From positions 139,063,126 to 139,127,125 of the forward strand of contig JALIGW010000003.1 of the NCBI GenBank assembly GCA_023053685.1: 64,000 nt of DNA. The letters run 5' to 3'. A model generated the notes under the pieces. The model did not search any database and was not told where the DNA came from. It saw only the letters and a list, made by a program, of their open reading frames with translations. Below are positions 13,001 to 28,000 of this stretch, piece by piece. Source of the DNA: Diadophis punctatus similis. Taxonomy: Eukaryota > Chordata > Lepidosauria > Squamata > Dipsadidae. Each line of letters begins with the position of its first letter. Positions within the stretch are counted from its first letter, which is position 1. A program made the position numbers and the translations under genes.

Positions 13001-16000
13001 GGAGCATTCACAACTTCTGGAGGCAAGTTGTTCCACTGATTAATTGTTCTAACTGTCAGGAAATTTCTCCTTAGTTCTAAGTTGCTTCTCTCCTTGATTT
13101 GTTTCCACCCATTGTTTCTTGTCCTACTCTCAGGTGCTTTGGATAATAGTTGACTCCCTCTTCTTTGTGGCAACCCCTGAGATATTGGAACATTGCTATC
13201 ATGTCTCCCCTAGTCCTTCTTTTCATTAAACTAGACATACCCAGTTCCTGCAACTGTTCTTCATATGTTTTAGCCTCCAGTCCCCTAATCATCTTTGTTG
13301 CTCTTCTCTGCACTCTTTCTAGTGTCTCAACATTTTTTTAACATTGTGGTGACCAAAACTGAATGCAGTATTCCAAGTGTGGCCTTACCAAGGCCTTACC
13401 AAGTGGTATTTACACTTCACGTGATCTTGATTCTACCCCTGTGTTTATGCAGCCTAGAACTGTGTTGGCTTTTTTGTCAGTTGCTGCACACTGCTGGCTC
13501 ATATTTAAATGGTTGTCCACTAGGACTCCAAGATCCCTCTCACAGCTCCTACTATTGAGCAAGGTATCACATATACTGTACCTGTGCATTTTGTTTTTCT
13601 TGCCTAAATGTAGAACCATTGAATTTCATTTTGTTAGATAGCACCCAATGTTCAAGTCTGTCAAGATCCTTCTGTATCTTAAGACTATCTTCTGGAGTGT
13701 TGGCAATTCCTGCCAGCTTGGTGTCATCTGCAAATTTGATGAGTTCCCCATCTATCCCCTTGTCCAAGTCATTGATGAAAATGTTGAAGAGTACTGGGCC
13801 TAAAACAGAGCCTTGGGGTACTCCACTGCATACTTCCCTCCATGTAGATGCAGTTCCATTGAGCACTACACGTTGAGTGCGGTTGGTCAGCCAGTTTCGA
13901 ATCCATCTGGTGGTGATGCTGTCTAACCCACATTTTTCTACTTTATCTAGTAGTAGGTTATGGTCTACTTTATCAAATGCCTTACTGAAGTCCAAGTAAA
14001 TTATATCAACAGTATTCCTCTGGTCCACCAATTTTGTCACTTTGTCAAAGAATGCAATAAGATTGCAAAGAATGCAATATATTCTAGAAAAATGCACAAG
14101 ACTCAATTTCAATGATAAACCTCATAAACTGTTCAGGAAATATATTTAGGTTCCATCTATCAGAAAAAAGTACTTCAAGTTTTCTATTAGAACATCTGCT
14201 TACAGAAAATCACTGCAATCATTGATTGTATTGGTACAGAAAAATTGTATATTTTTTGTTAGATATCAAGACAACCCAAAAACCTGTCTATTCCTGTCTG
14301 GTTCCAGCATCCTTGAACACCATTTCCTCACCATTGCTGTTTAACATTTTCATTATAACTTCCATTTGTGCAAATTCATAGTTGTAGTCTGGTTCTGAAG
14401 AAGCTTCGCTGGCTGCATCTAAATCCTGTTCTGCTTCATGTTCTTTTTCAGAGTCTTTAAAGCAATCTCGACGCTTTCTCTTAGGAAGGTTAATTCTATA
14501 TGAAAAATAAAAAGGTATAAAATTACCAACATGGTTTTTAAATAAACTTGTATGAAGGAACTGGGGACAGCAGGAACAGACACACTTGCTCCAAAACACA
14601 GGAAACAAAACATACGATTATAGTCCTTGCTCATCCTATGAAATGTGAATACAAAAGTCTACTGCTAGCTGCCCATCAAGCCCTTGAAACGTCACTAAAC
14701 GGTTGCTATGGAAGATCATTATGGAAGACAGCCTTACACTAGTAGCAGGAAGCCAGGATGTATTATGGTAGAGATTCTTAGATTGTGGATCATTACTCCC
14801 CAAGGAGGTACTCTGCGAGTAGCCTGGGGATAACAGAACAATTTATAGTTTCTTGTGAGTCAAGGATCCAAGAGGGAGATAGAGGGAAGGGAGTGATATG
14901 ACATAAAGGGGAAAACAGACCGGTAATAAAAGTATAAAAGGTGCAAATTAGGATGTTGGTTTATGCTTTATTGAATAGAAATGTATAACTACCGGTATGT
15001 ATATTTTGTTATGAATTATGGTATATGTATGGATGTGTAGTGAAGAAAAATAATAAAAGTTTTTTTTTTAAAAAAAAGGATCCACTTTGGAACTGCTACC
15101 ACAAAGATACCTGTATAAAGCAACAGCGCCTAGGTTTTTTTGTGGGGATAATGTCATTATTTAATCTCTGAAAGGGGGTAATTGGGTCAAACATTCTAAA
15201 AACCACTGTGTTGAAGTGTCAGTCTTCCTACAACCAATGGTAAATGTGATAAAATTTGATGTTTGTTTTTTAAAAAGTAAGAATAAAAATATTTTATATT
15301 ACAAAAAAATGAAATTTGTTGCCTTATACTATCAAGATTGTATGTGGTGGATATTGCTGAATATTAAAAGCTGATGCAAGTGATAACCAGTCTAACTGAA
15401 TTTAGATTAAATTAATTTCAAATTCTCTTCTATATAGTTGTCAGAGTTGCGAAATAGCTTAAAAAATATCAAGTGGGCTGAATAAAATCCTAGAAATAGT
15501 TGCTGGAGCCTATATACCACTATCTCAAACTGAGAAAAACCAATTCTGAACTTTCAAATATAGTAACTTTTAAATTAATGCTATTTGGAATTATCCTTTG
15601 CAAGCAAAATCATTCACTTGTATATTATCTATATAAATAAGGTAAACGAAATAAAATTTTGACCTTGACACTTGGTGGTTTCATGGACAAGTCCATGCTA
15701 TTTTTCTTCACAGGAAAAATATGTGCTTCGCTGCTATCTTCTTCAGGGATGCTTTTTTTACTTCAAAGTCTGGCCTTTGGCATTCCTAGGGGTCTCTCAT
15801 CAGTGCAAAGTACAATCCAGTTCCCCATGACATCAGAAAAGGGTTGGCTAGATATTGCTGCCTAGTATCACAACTGAATTACTATGGAACATTAAAAACA
15901 AATACCTAAAAAAATGGTTGTTTCCCCATAAGATTCTATCTCCGTGCCACAGCTGAGTCACAGAACATACCAGTGTGCCATTTACGCATGATCTGAAAAA

Positions 16001-19000
16001 TAAAACATATTTATAAGACTAAAATCACTCTTCGTATTCAAGTTCCCACACTCTAGTGTGGATAGTATTTCAGCAAAGTCCAGTCTACCAGGGAATTATT
16101 CTAGTCTGTAAGATCAAGCAGGGTGAGTAAGCACTAGACATTTGCTACCTCTTTCTATGGGAGAAACAGAAAGCCTGGTCATGTCTCTTCCCTCTTTTGT
16201 CTTTTAGTTGAAAGAGTGGATTTGGCTGTGAATTTGTCCTCATTCCCCAACAATCTGGGAAGAGTTCCAAATGTCCCCTTAGACAGGCTATATTTAGTAA
16301 GTGCTGGATTGACCAGCCGTTTCAAATCACTGCTGGGTCAATATGATATTAAACTAAATTGATGCAGCTCACTGCTTGATAGGCTAAATACAATTATGTG
16401 GCCATTAAGGGTAATGGAATACAGAAGTGACAAATCTCTCACTGCTCTAGTGTCTATGTAGGCTGCCCGCCCCCAAGACGTCATCCAAGTGATTTGATTT
16501 GATGCTAGAATAGCTACACTCAACCCAGCAAGCTGTTGTAGCATGTATGGTGGAAGCAAAGAGAAAAATAAAAAGCTGAAAATCAGAAAACTGCTTAGCT
16601 CATCTGGTGAGCCACACATGGGGCGGAAATGAGTGGGTAAGGAGAACTTGCATAGACTTTCTAGAAAATATCTTAACCAGGACACCCCTGAACTTCAATA
16701 TCTCTGCTCTTCTGGAAAGTGTATATCTTTCTAAGCCACCCCAAAGTGAAGGTTGCAATGAAGTGGAGATAGGGATTTGTGCACATGCTTCTGGGGCAGA
16801 ATTGGTGTGTCGATGTATAAATAAACAAGGGCAGTCCTGAAGAGAAAAATGATTGACTCTTGCACATACATGTGACCGGATGGAAGGTATAAACTATGGC
16901 TTTACACACCCCATAGTAGTATCATAGGAGACTTCTCCATTAACCAGCCACCTCCCCATTGAAATGAGACCTATAAAGTCATGAGAAGCTCGGAATGCAG
17001 ATGCTCCATCTGAATCTGATTGTTGATGGCTGATTATATGAAGTTCTTAATTATATAATTAAGATTATATAAGAGTCCCCAGGGAGTGGGCGGCATAGAA
17101 ATCCATTAAATTAAATTAAATTAAATTCTACTGAGGTCTTACAATTACAACTAGAATTACTTGATAATGAACACCTCCCCCATCAAAGGCTACCATTTTA
17201 TCCCTTACTAATTTTTACTACTCATATCTTTCTATATTTTACAATATTTTGCAAACTAATGAGGCAGAATTTTTTTATAGCTTGTATATTCCAGTTTCAG
17301 GAACATATTGTTAATAGGTTACCTATTTTCTTAACTTAATACAAACATGAATGAAATAAAAAGAGTAACTTTGAATTCAGTGTTACAATCATCAAGGATT
17401 TAATTAAGACTTCAATTCTTCCTGACAAAAACATATTTGCTGCAGTTCATCCCTGCTGTAAAAAAATGGGGAAATAGCCAATGCAGTGCATGTATTTAAG
17501 TAACTGGGTCACAGGCTGTTTACTGCAAGCCATCTGCAGAAACCTAGTTTAAATCTCCTTAATGAGACATTTACTTAAATCACTTCAACAGTAATATGAA
17601 TTCTAATATGCGGTTATTCTGTGAAAGTAAAGTTTATTCTCTATATAAGCCAAAAGAAGCAAAATATACCTTTTATTCTCAGTTTGGAATATAATTTTTA
17701 AAAAGTAGCTTTTGTATAACATTCCACTCTGCTCATAAACAGAGGCACATAAACCAGGAAAATAATTAATTTTCCATCTCAATTTTCTCAAGCAGATGAT
17801 ATTTAGGCACAATTTCTTTGTTTTGTGGCTGACAATATAAATAATCCTCAGTACTTCAAATGTAAAAAAAATCCTCATTTTAAATTCATGTTCCAAGCAT
17901 AAAGAACTTAATTGCTTTTTCCACAAGGATCAACAATGAACTGACTCAATTGATTGTCATTGTAACTCTGTAATGTAGTTTGTGCTTATTTAGAAATCCT
18001 GGATGAAACACAAATTAAACAAAGTTTATTTATTTATACATTTTTCCAATGACATGCCTCTTTATTGTTGCCAGTCAAAATGACTAATTCTTCACAATGC
18101 AACTCTTATCATAACACTGAATTCCATCTGTTTGGAATATTTTTGTTGTTAAGCCTTGAACTTTCATGGTAACACACACAGGTCTTACACAAAACCACAG
18201 TGAAACTAATTTTCTATATATTTACATGTTTCCAAACAGCTGGCCTTGCCCAATTTAAGAGCAAGAATATTTCCGTAAAATCTCTCTAAAGCAATTATAC
18301 TAATTGAAACCTTATTGAAAAATACTTTCCTGCTTTGTTTTTGGCTTTAAAAAGTGTCAAAAGTGTAACTAATGATAAATGTGTAGGTGAACACAAATCA
18401 GCACTCAATCCCAAAATTACTGATACTAATATCTTCATGATGTGAAATTAGGAGGGCTCTTAACCTCAAAACTACTTGGAACCATTAGGCACAATCTTTG
18501 TGAAATGTATGCATGCTGTCAAGTTTTTCTGAGGGAAGAAGTCAGGAACAGAAATTAATACTAGCTAGAATAAACTGTAGCTTTCAAAGTTTAGGCAAGT
18601 TTATAGAGTCTTCCCGTCTTTGTTAATGCAAGGTCCTTTTGTTAAAATTACAAAGGCTCCCAATTTTACAGATGCCCTTACCTTGCATTTTCTTTTGGTG
18701 AGAGAGAAACTTCTCCATCTAGTGCAATGTCTATCTCACAATGTTCTGGTTGAATTCCTATCCCAAATAGCTGTATGTCCTGTGAGGTATCCGCACCAAC
18801 CCTGGTGTGGTCCTGATTAAGACAAACAGAGTGAAAATAAAATCTGCTGTTTCTATCATCCTAAGTAAAGATTTATAAATTACAATGTATGTGCAATCTA
18901 ATCCAAACTCAAAATGTTTATATTTACTGTAAAATGTGAAATGAGTGATATTGCATTTTTCTACAGAGCACGGCCTTAAACTCCTTTAATGTTCTCTATT

Positions 19001-22000
19001 TAGTTCCTCCGTGCCTCCTGCATACTGAGAGGAAGTATGTCAAAAACAGCTATTTTGAAATCTTTGACAATCACATGAGAAAGCTTCATATGCTAGCCTG
19101 TCACAAGGGTTTCATTAAACACTGACTAGTGTATGGATAGATGACTCATACTTTCAAAATACAGGTTGTCCTCGATTTACAATGATTTGTTTAGTGACTG
19201 TTCCAAGTTACAATGGCATTGAAAAAGTGACTTATGACTGTTTTCACACTTACAACCGCTGCAGCATCCCCATGGTTATGTGATCAAAATTCGGATGCTT
19301 CGCAACTGGTTCATATTTATGATGGTCCCAGGGTCATACGATCACCTTTTGTGACCTTCTGACAAGCAAAGTCTATGGGGAAGTCAGGTTCACTTAACAA
19401 CCGTTTACCAATTTAACAATTGCAGTGATTCACTTAACAACTATGGCAAGAACAATCGTAAAATAGGGTAAAACTCACTTAACAAATTGTCTTGCTTAGT
19501 GACATAAATTTTGGGCTCTATTGTGGACTTAAGTCGAGGAATACTGTACATGTAAAAGATTTACTGGGTGCAGTAGACATACTAATCTTCCTTTTTTTTT
19601 TTTAACAAATCCTGTTTGACAAACTTCAACAAAAGGAAGCTTTAAAGAACTTGTAAGTGTGGATCATTATTGTTTTTTACCTTTAAATAATAAAGCAACA
19701 ATTCATTGAGTGCAGGATCTGCATTTAAATTCACCAGATAACATTTGTCTTCTCCCATCTTGATGCCCGAAGATTCAAGAGAAATGCCCATGCTCTCTAA
19801 TTGCTTTTGTCTTTCCTGTAAAATTCAAAGGTGGTTTGAAGTAATAGCTGTTAATTATCTTCACAACAATGAACTTAAATATTATAAACTGTGTCTAAAA
19901 ATCGCAAGTGGAAGAAATATACTTGCTAATATTTCTCTATAAATACTTATGCCAGTTTATGCAATACAGCAGGGGTGGCCAAACTATGGTTCTTTGAGGA
20001 CCTGTGGACTTCAACTCCCAGAATTCCTGAGACAGCCATGCATGCATGCATGGCTAGCTCAGGAATTCTGGGAGTTGAAGTCCACAGGTCCTCAAAGAAC
20101 CATAGTTTGGCCACCCCTGCAATACAGTGTTGGGTATTGAATAAGATACTGTATTAATTTGCCATTCAAGCAGAACAATTTTTGATATAGTGTTCAATTA
20201 TCACACACACGCACACATAATTTTGCTATGAGCAGAATCACTGTTCTTCCTTGAAGAAATCAGGCCCACAGATTTTAATACAATGTAGAATGAACAGTTG
20301 CATTTATCTGTTATAATGAGAAATACTTGCCTTCAAAATGCTTGTGACTACCTACTACAGCATATATAAGACTCAAAGCCTCTTCAAACCCAGCACTGTG
20401 TATTGGCTCTATAACATTATTACAAAAATTAAAAATATGTTGCACCTGGAACATGTTTAAGAATACAAATTTAGTCCATCTCAATTAAGTAGTAAATGCA
20501 TGAATACCTGTGCAATTTCTTCAGTTTTTCTTAATTTCTCTTCCCAGGTAATGGTGAGTTCTTTTATTAGTTTTTCAGATTCCTCCAATTTTTCCTTTAA
20601 TTCTGGTGCTTTCATAGACTTTAATATTCAAAACACACCTGTTACAACTTTCTCAAAATTCCAGAGTGGTTTATACAAAATATTTTCATTTCAAAATTAT
20701 AATTAAATAAATTGGAAAACAGAGAGCACAGATCAAATCACTCTCTTGGGGTATATTTGTAAACTGCAGACATTATACTTCATTCTCCTTCATAGAATCA
20801 TAGAATGAATATTAAGTTATATTTCTCTTTTTCCTTTCCATTTGAACCCCAAAACAGCAATCTTCAACAAAACCCTTTTCTGATACAAAGTTTACAGAAA
20901 ACCCCAAATAATTAATCTTATCTAAATGAATTTCAGAATGCAGATGCATTTATCCCTTTCTCTTATTTCCATTTTACTCATTTTATAAATATTACTGAAC
21001 AAAACTAAATTTTTATCTGCTTTACCTCTGCCTGAGAAAGTTGCTCTTTCAGCTTCTCTACTTCTTCCCGTAGTTCTCGGATAACCCTAGCATTGGGATC
21101 CTCATTCACTATAGCATGATTTACTATCCTTTTAGCTCTATCTGCGTATCTCAATGTAGACAATGTTTCTTCGTAGTTATCAGCTGCTGGACTGATTGTA
21201 GCTATCATAGCTGTTTGGCTATTTCCTCCCAAGTTGTCCTAAAAAGTTTATTAGGGAATAGATAAAATGTGTAAAACAAAATTATTCTTATGCCTGAAAT
21301 ATATTATTTCTTCTTGACAGATACCATTTTAAAATATATTTCAATTGTAATTGATCCGCTCATCCTTAGACATTTTTACCATTCAGCATTAGAAATGTCT
21401 ATGTAAAAATTAGAATGACAAGTTTTGTTGCAAAGGTCATAAAGGAAAAACACAAACCCCAGAACAGATCTTATTGCAGTATTGTTCATTTTTACTAAAT
21501 ATGCTGCAGTTTGCATATCTATGTGCAAGGTTATTTGAGGGCAATAAATGATATCTCCGTTTTTAAATAGGAATAAAATATGGCTATTCTATTCCTATAT
21601 TTTACCTTGAGAAGCCAAGTGAGTACAGAATCTCGGTAAGGCACAAATTTATTTTTCCCCTTTCCTGCTGCTTGGTCTGCAAGTGATGAAATAACCAAAC
21701 CTAGTGTTGAAAGGGACCTAAGAAAATAGCAAATATGATCAGTTTGAGCATGTGGCCTACAATTCAGAAAAAGGTATACAATTAACAATGCCTTATTCTA
21801 AAAAAGCAGACTGTACAATATGCAATAAACTTTTTGAAGAGGAACAGGAATCTGTAGAAGCATAAGATGACATTAATTTAATTTCATTTCATTTAAAGTT
21901 CTTATAGGCTGCCCAATCCCGTAGGACTCAGGGCGGCGTACAACAAGAATAAGAACAATATATATCATACATAAAATTTAAAAACATTTCCTAATTTTAA

Positions 22001-25000
22001 AAGGAACATTCATTCATGGGGGAATCCGATCTTCACCCCGCCTGCCGGAAGAGCCATGTTTTTACGGCTTTGCGGAAGGCCAGTAGAGTGGGGATAGTTG
22101 GTTCGAGAGAGATGGGGCTCCCACAGAGAAGGCTCTCCCCCGTGGGCCCACCAACCGACATTGTTTGGCTGATGGAACCCGGAGGAGGCCCACTCTGTGG
22201 GACCTAACTGGTCGTAGGGAGGTATGTGGTAGGATGTGGTCCCAAAGGTAACCTGGCCCTGAGCCATGTAGGACTTTAAAGGTCAAAACCAACACCTTAA
22301 ATTGCGACCGGAGACTAATAGGCAACCAATGCAGCTGGCGGAGAATGGGTGTTACGTGGGTGTATCTTGGCACACCCACCACAGCTCGCGCAGCTGCATT
22401 CTGTACCAATTACAGTCTCTGGATGCTCTTTGAGGGTAGCCCCATGTAGAGCGCATTACAGTAGTCCAGCCGTGAGGTGACAAGGGCATGAGTGACTGTG
22501 AGCAAAGCCTCCCTCTCCAGGTAGGGTCGCAATTGGTGCACAAGACGGATCTGTGCAAAGGTCCCCCTAGCCACAGCTGAAAGATGTTGCTCCAATTTTA
22601 GCTGTGGGTCTAGGAGGACACCCAAATTGCGAACCCGTTCTGAGGGAGTCAATTTTTCTCCCCCGAGAACCAAGGAGGGACAGTCGACATAGTCCCTGGG
22701 GGGCAATATCCACAGCCACTCAGTCTTGTCAGGGTTGAGCTTGAGTCTGTTCACTCGCATCCAGACCCTCACATCGTCCAGGCAGCGGCACATTACATCA
22801 ACTGCTTCACTGAACTGACACGGGGTGGAGATGTACAACTGGGTATCATCAGCATACTGCTGATACCTCACCCCGTGTCGTCGGATGATCTCACCCAGCG
22901 GTTTCATGTAAATATTAAACAGGATGGGCGAGAGGACCGAGCCCTGTGGCACCCCACAAATCAGGGGCCAAGGGCCGACCTCTGCCCTCCTGTCAACACC
23001 GACTGCGTCCTATCGGAGAGATAGGAGGAGAACCACCGTAAAACGGTGCCTCCCACTCCCACCTCCCCAAGACGACGCAGAAGGATACCATGGTCAATGG
23101 TATTGAAAGCCGCTGAGAGGTCAAGTAACACCAGGATGGAGGAGTGACCTCCATCCTGGGCTCGCCAGAGATCATCCATCAGAACGACCAAAGCAGTCTC
23201 CGTACTGTAGCCGCGCCTGAAACCCGATTGAAAGGGATCCAGATAATCAGTGTCCTCCAATAACCACAGGAGTTGGAGCGACACCACTTTCTCAACAACT
23301 TTACCCACGAAGGGTAAGTTGGAGACTGGACGGAAGTTCTTTAAATCCGCTGGGTCCAGGGAAGGCTTCTTGAGGAAGGGCCTCACCACCACAGCTTTTA
23401 AGGGCTGCGGGATGGACCCCTCTCTCAAGGATGCTATCACAACAGCCTGGAGCCAGCTGTGTGTCACCTCTTGCTGGCTGAGACCAGCCAGGAGGAGCAC
23501 GGGTCCAATAAACAAGTGAAGGCACTCATCGCTCCTATGGCCTTGTCCACATCATCATGAGTGATAGGCTCAAACTCCTCCCAAATAACAGGACTAAGAC
23601 TCGCCCCGGTCGTCTCGGTCTGCCCTGTCCAAATGGAGTCCAGGTCTGTCCGAATCAGAATGACTTTGTCCGCCAGAAACTGAGAAAATTCCTCAGCTCT
23701 GCCCTGCAAGGGATCTTCGCCACCCTCCTTAGCAAGAAGGGAGCGAGTCACCCTAAACAGGGCGGCTGGGCGGAAGTCGGCAGACGCAATAAGGGCGGAA
23801 AAATGCGAGCATTTTGCCGCCTGTATCGCCACTAAAACTTAATGCAAGTTCTTAAACTTGCATGTATTATACATACATACAAGTTTAAGACTTCTTTATA
23901 ACAAAAAGTATCCAAATGAATCTATTTTAGGATCAATTATTTAAAGACTTTAAGTGTAGTAAAGTTATGAATTATTGACAAATGTGATTAGTTTTGGTAT
24001 AGTGTGATGTCCAATACTGTTTATTTGTAATTTAAAATTGTGTCATATAGCATGCATACAATAAGAAAAAAAATCTTTTGTAGTATAATAACACCAGTCA
24101 CATTAAAAAATGCCTTTTTAAGACTTCACATTTTGTTCTCCTTTTTTACCCAAGTAAAACTTTGTTATATGTAATGTAAATCTAAACAATGCTAATACAT
24201 TCTTGTACACATAAGCATGTCATTGAACAGAGGAAAGGACACATCATACACTGGAATGCATATCCTTTCAAATACATATGGAAAGCATTAGTATTTGTGA
24301 TTCTTGAACTAGTTCTGACTTTTTCAGGGAGGGAATTGGAACAATTAGAATTAAAATAACAAGGTATTTTAGGATATCGTGAGAGACACTGCACAATAAC
24401 AAATCCCTGGGTCTGAAGTGCCATCTACCTGAGAACCCTTAATGGAGAGAATTAAGAAATGGGGTAAGCAGTGATCTGTCCAAGTTCTTAGATTATATCA
24501 AAATGCTTAGAACAGTATTAGTGGATGTTCAAGTCCAAACATCTTAAAGTTACTAAAGTTGAGAAACATGGCTCTAGAATGCCACTGAGAGAAGATGAAG
24601 AATAGATGAAGAGTGAATCTGACCAAGCATTAATAAGAACCTTTCTTAAGGCTTACTTTGTGATCATATGGGTGGCAAAAGGTAAATATTGTTCCACTCT
24701 TATTGTGTCCATACAGAGCTAACAAGAGGCTCTGTTTAGAGTGACCCAAAGAAAGTGACCATGAAAGTGTGGGGTCCTGGAAGTGTGCCTTCTCCATCAC
24801 ATTGCCTGCCGTATAGACATCATTTCTCCTGTGATCTGGATGGCCCTCTCCCTGTGGGTCTGTTGCAAAGTCTTAAGACCTAGTTGTCTCCCCGTGCCTT
24901 GGGCCAGGATGTTAATTACACCTGGTTTTATTATTTACATCTGAGGAGGAGGAGCTGATTCAGATCTCAATGCCATTGATTTGCATCAATTAAAGTTATT

Positions 25001-28000
25001 TATATTTGTTGCTATTGCTGTTAAATTATTATATTTGATCCAATCTGGGTCAGTCACCAGGACCAGAGGTTTTATCTTTCCAAGCTTTTGGACTTGTGCT
25101 GGAGCCCATCTTCAGGGAACTTCTCTCTAGCAGAGTCTCTCTAGCACACTCTGCTAGAGAGAAGTTCCCTGAAGATAGGCTCCAGCACAAGTCCAAAAGC
25201 TTGAAAGACAAAACCTCTGGTCCCGGTGACTGACCCAGATTGGATCTTGCAACATTATTCTGGGACGCGTATATTCACCTTCATTTGAATTATATTTGAG
25301 ACGGGAGGCCATGTCACAAATCAATGATCATATAAAACCATATGGAAAATTTATCTCCTTCTCAAAATATTAGGCTCAGAAATCAACTAATAAAATTGAC
25401 TGAGGAGGGGGAATGAACTCACCACTCAGAGTGAGCAGGCATTACTCCTTTCCTCCTGGGATCCAGTGCTTTGGTGCTGCCTAGGAAGGAAGGTTAAAAC
25501 AGCCCCCAACTCCTCCTTAATTGGCAGACTTTGTATATAAAATGGATCAGATGAATCAGGCATGTGTGTGGGTGTAGAAAAAAAGGAGTCAAGCCAGGAA
25601 GACAGCAGAAAAGTGGGGGGAAAGAACTGAGGCAAGCAACTCAGCGGCAGCCCCCAGATAGAGAAATAAAACTGCAAGTCCTGATGCCCCAAGACCTGCC
25701 AAGAGACAGAGGGGAAAGAAAGGGAGAAGGAAAAGTGACCAGATTCTGCAAAAGAAATAGCCCAAAGGAAGCCCATTAGGTGCAGCGACCTGGCAAGGAG
25801 CTCCACAAATCAGCTTCAGGAAGTAAGGACTCTGACGGCTGGAGAATTGGGGGTGTGGAGAAAAAACAGCACACGCTCTGCTATTCCCTGAAGATGGTCT
25901 CCAGAACGAGTCTAGAGGCTTGGAAGACAAAACCTCTGGTCCCGGTGACTGACCCAGATTGGATCCTGGAGAAAAAACTATTTGTAAGTCTATAATGGAG
26001 TGGAAAGATTCTTCAAATGACTCTGTGGCAAGAACTGGGGAAAAGGGAAATATTTCAACAGGTAGGAAATAGTTAAGGCAGAAAAATGTATTGCTACAAA
26101 CATAGAGACCGCATGCAGAGGTAAAAAAAAAATAGTTGTAATAGTGACAGGAAGTTGCTAGATTAAGATAGGTAGGAAAATAGAAACAAGCATAGAATTA
26201 GCATTAAGAGCAGAAGTAAGATATAATAGTTTAATTTTCTATAAAGCAGCTTTGGGGGGGTTAGAACCCCAAACTTAGTCTTTGTGCCAGTGATCTGTAC
26301 CAGATTAAGAAAACCCTAACTGACTGGAAGCAATTTAAAACAGGAAAAAATGTTTTGCCTGTCATACAGCATATAATCAGCCTGTGGTATTAAAGAAGAC
26401 CTGGTAATACAGTCATATCATTTTTAAAAGGGGATTGGAAAAATATGCAAGTATACTGAGGGCTATTGTTTCTGAAACCTCAACAGTACCTTCAGTTGAG
26501 GGGTAGTAGTAGCCCTCAAATACCAGCTAGAGTGGAAGCACAGCAAGAGGAGAGCATACATTCACCTATTGCTCATGAGCCTCCCAAAGAAACAAAGTAC
26601 TATGGTAGCTAAAAAAAGCCTTAGGCTAACCCATGACGGTTATTATTATATCCTTAGAACTAAATGAATACTAAGATCTGCTATAAACATTCGATAATTT
26701 AAGTTTAATTACTGTGGCTACTGTGGCTGACTTGAAGTACTTTCAGGTTAGATTAAAGGATAAGGATAATTATGGGAAAAAGCCTTTAAGGACTTACTGT
26801 CTCATCTTGCAAAAAAAAAAAAAAAAAGAATTATTATAAAATCAAATTTTAAATCAAGAGATACATAAGCAATTTAGAAAGAGTTCAAGCAGTTCTGGCC
26901 TTTTGGCAAATGCTACACTTCACAATGCAACACTCCAATCCTATGTAGTATAAAATTGCTTACCTGGAAAAAAAAACCCGCATGGGTTTTTTATTATTTT
27001 TAATAAAAAATAATTTTTTAAACTTATTTTTAATTAAAAAAATTATACTGTGAATACATATGCTTGATCAAATTACTGGAAAATGCCTCTAATAATGGCA
27101 GAAGCTGCAAGCCTGATTTAAAACCTAATACTGATCAAAATATTGGACAGTGCTGATCCAGATAAAATGAGCCATCACAACGAACCCAGACAAGAAGGAG
27201 AGAGAGGGCTGAAGAAACAGAAAACATGATATGTGGCTATTTTCAAATTCTGCAACAATTCTAAATGTATGGTAACACTGCTCAGGGAAAAAATGAACTA
27301 AGAGGAAACAGGCACCTACGTTCAAATATATAATAAAATAGGTCTGCTAAAAAGCACATAAGAAATAATTATTTCATCAGCCATCCTTTGTTTCATTAAA
27401 AAAGACCACAGTACAAATAGCTTTAGTGGAAGCAAATAAGACAGTTTTAAGGCAAATAAGGCAGTTTCTGGATCGGAATCTTTTATTTTGAAAAAAAAGT
27501 TATTTAGTTAAAACTTTAGTCTACTTGTTTCTGAAAAGTACATTAATTGTGTGAAGGAGCCCTTCAGTTATTCTTCTTCTCATTTATTTAATAGCTATAC
27601 ATTTTGAAAACATATTCCTGTACTCTGTTAATTACCGTATTTTTCGGAGTAAAGATGCACCTTTTTACCCCCAAAAAGGGGGTGAAAACTTGGGTGCATC
27701 TTATACACCGAATGCAGCCCCACCCACCCACCCACCCCCACCCTTTGGCCTCTGTCTTCCAGCAATTTACCTGTTTGCAGCAAACAGGGAAGAGCCTGAA
27801 AAGCCAAGCAAGTTAGTAGCAGCTTCCCGACCTACAGCTGATTTTCCACATGCTAAAATGAAACTGAAACTAGCAAAGAGGCAAATAGCTGGGAGAGACA
27901 CGCAGATTTTTATTTTCTGCTGAACTGGATGGAAGGGGGTAAGTGAATAACTATAAATGTCTGTAGAATGTTCAAATTATTAGACTTATTTTTTAAAGAC

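Noticed and set aside
13619..13876. Plus-strand frames over 13150-13880
   Set aside because: Antisense shadows of the CR1 reverse transcriptase.
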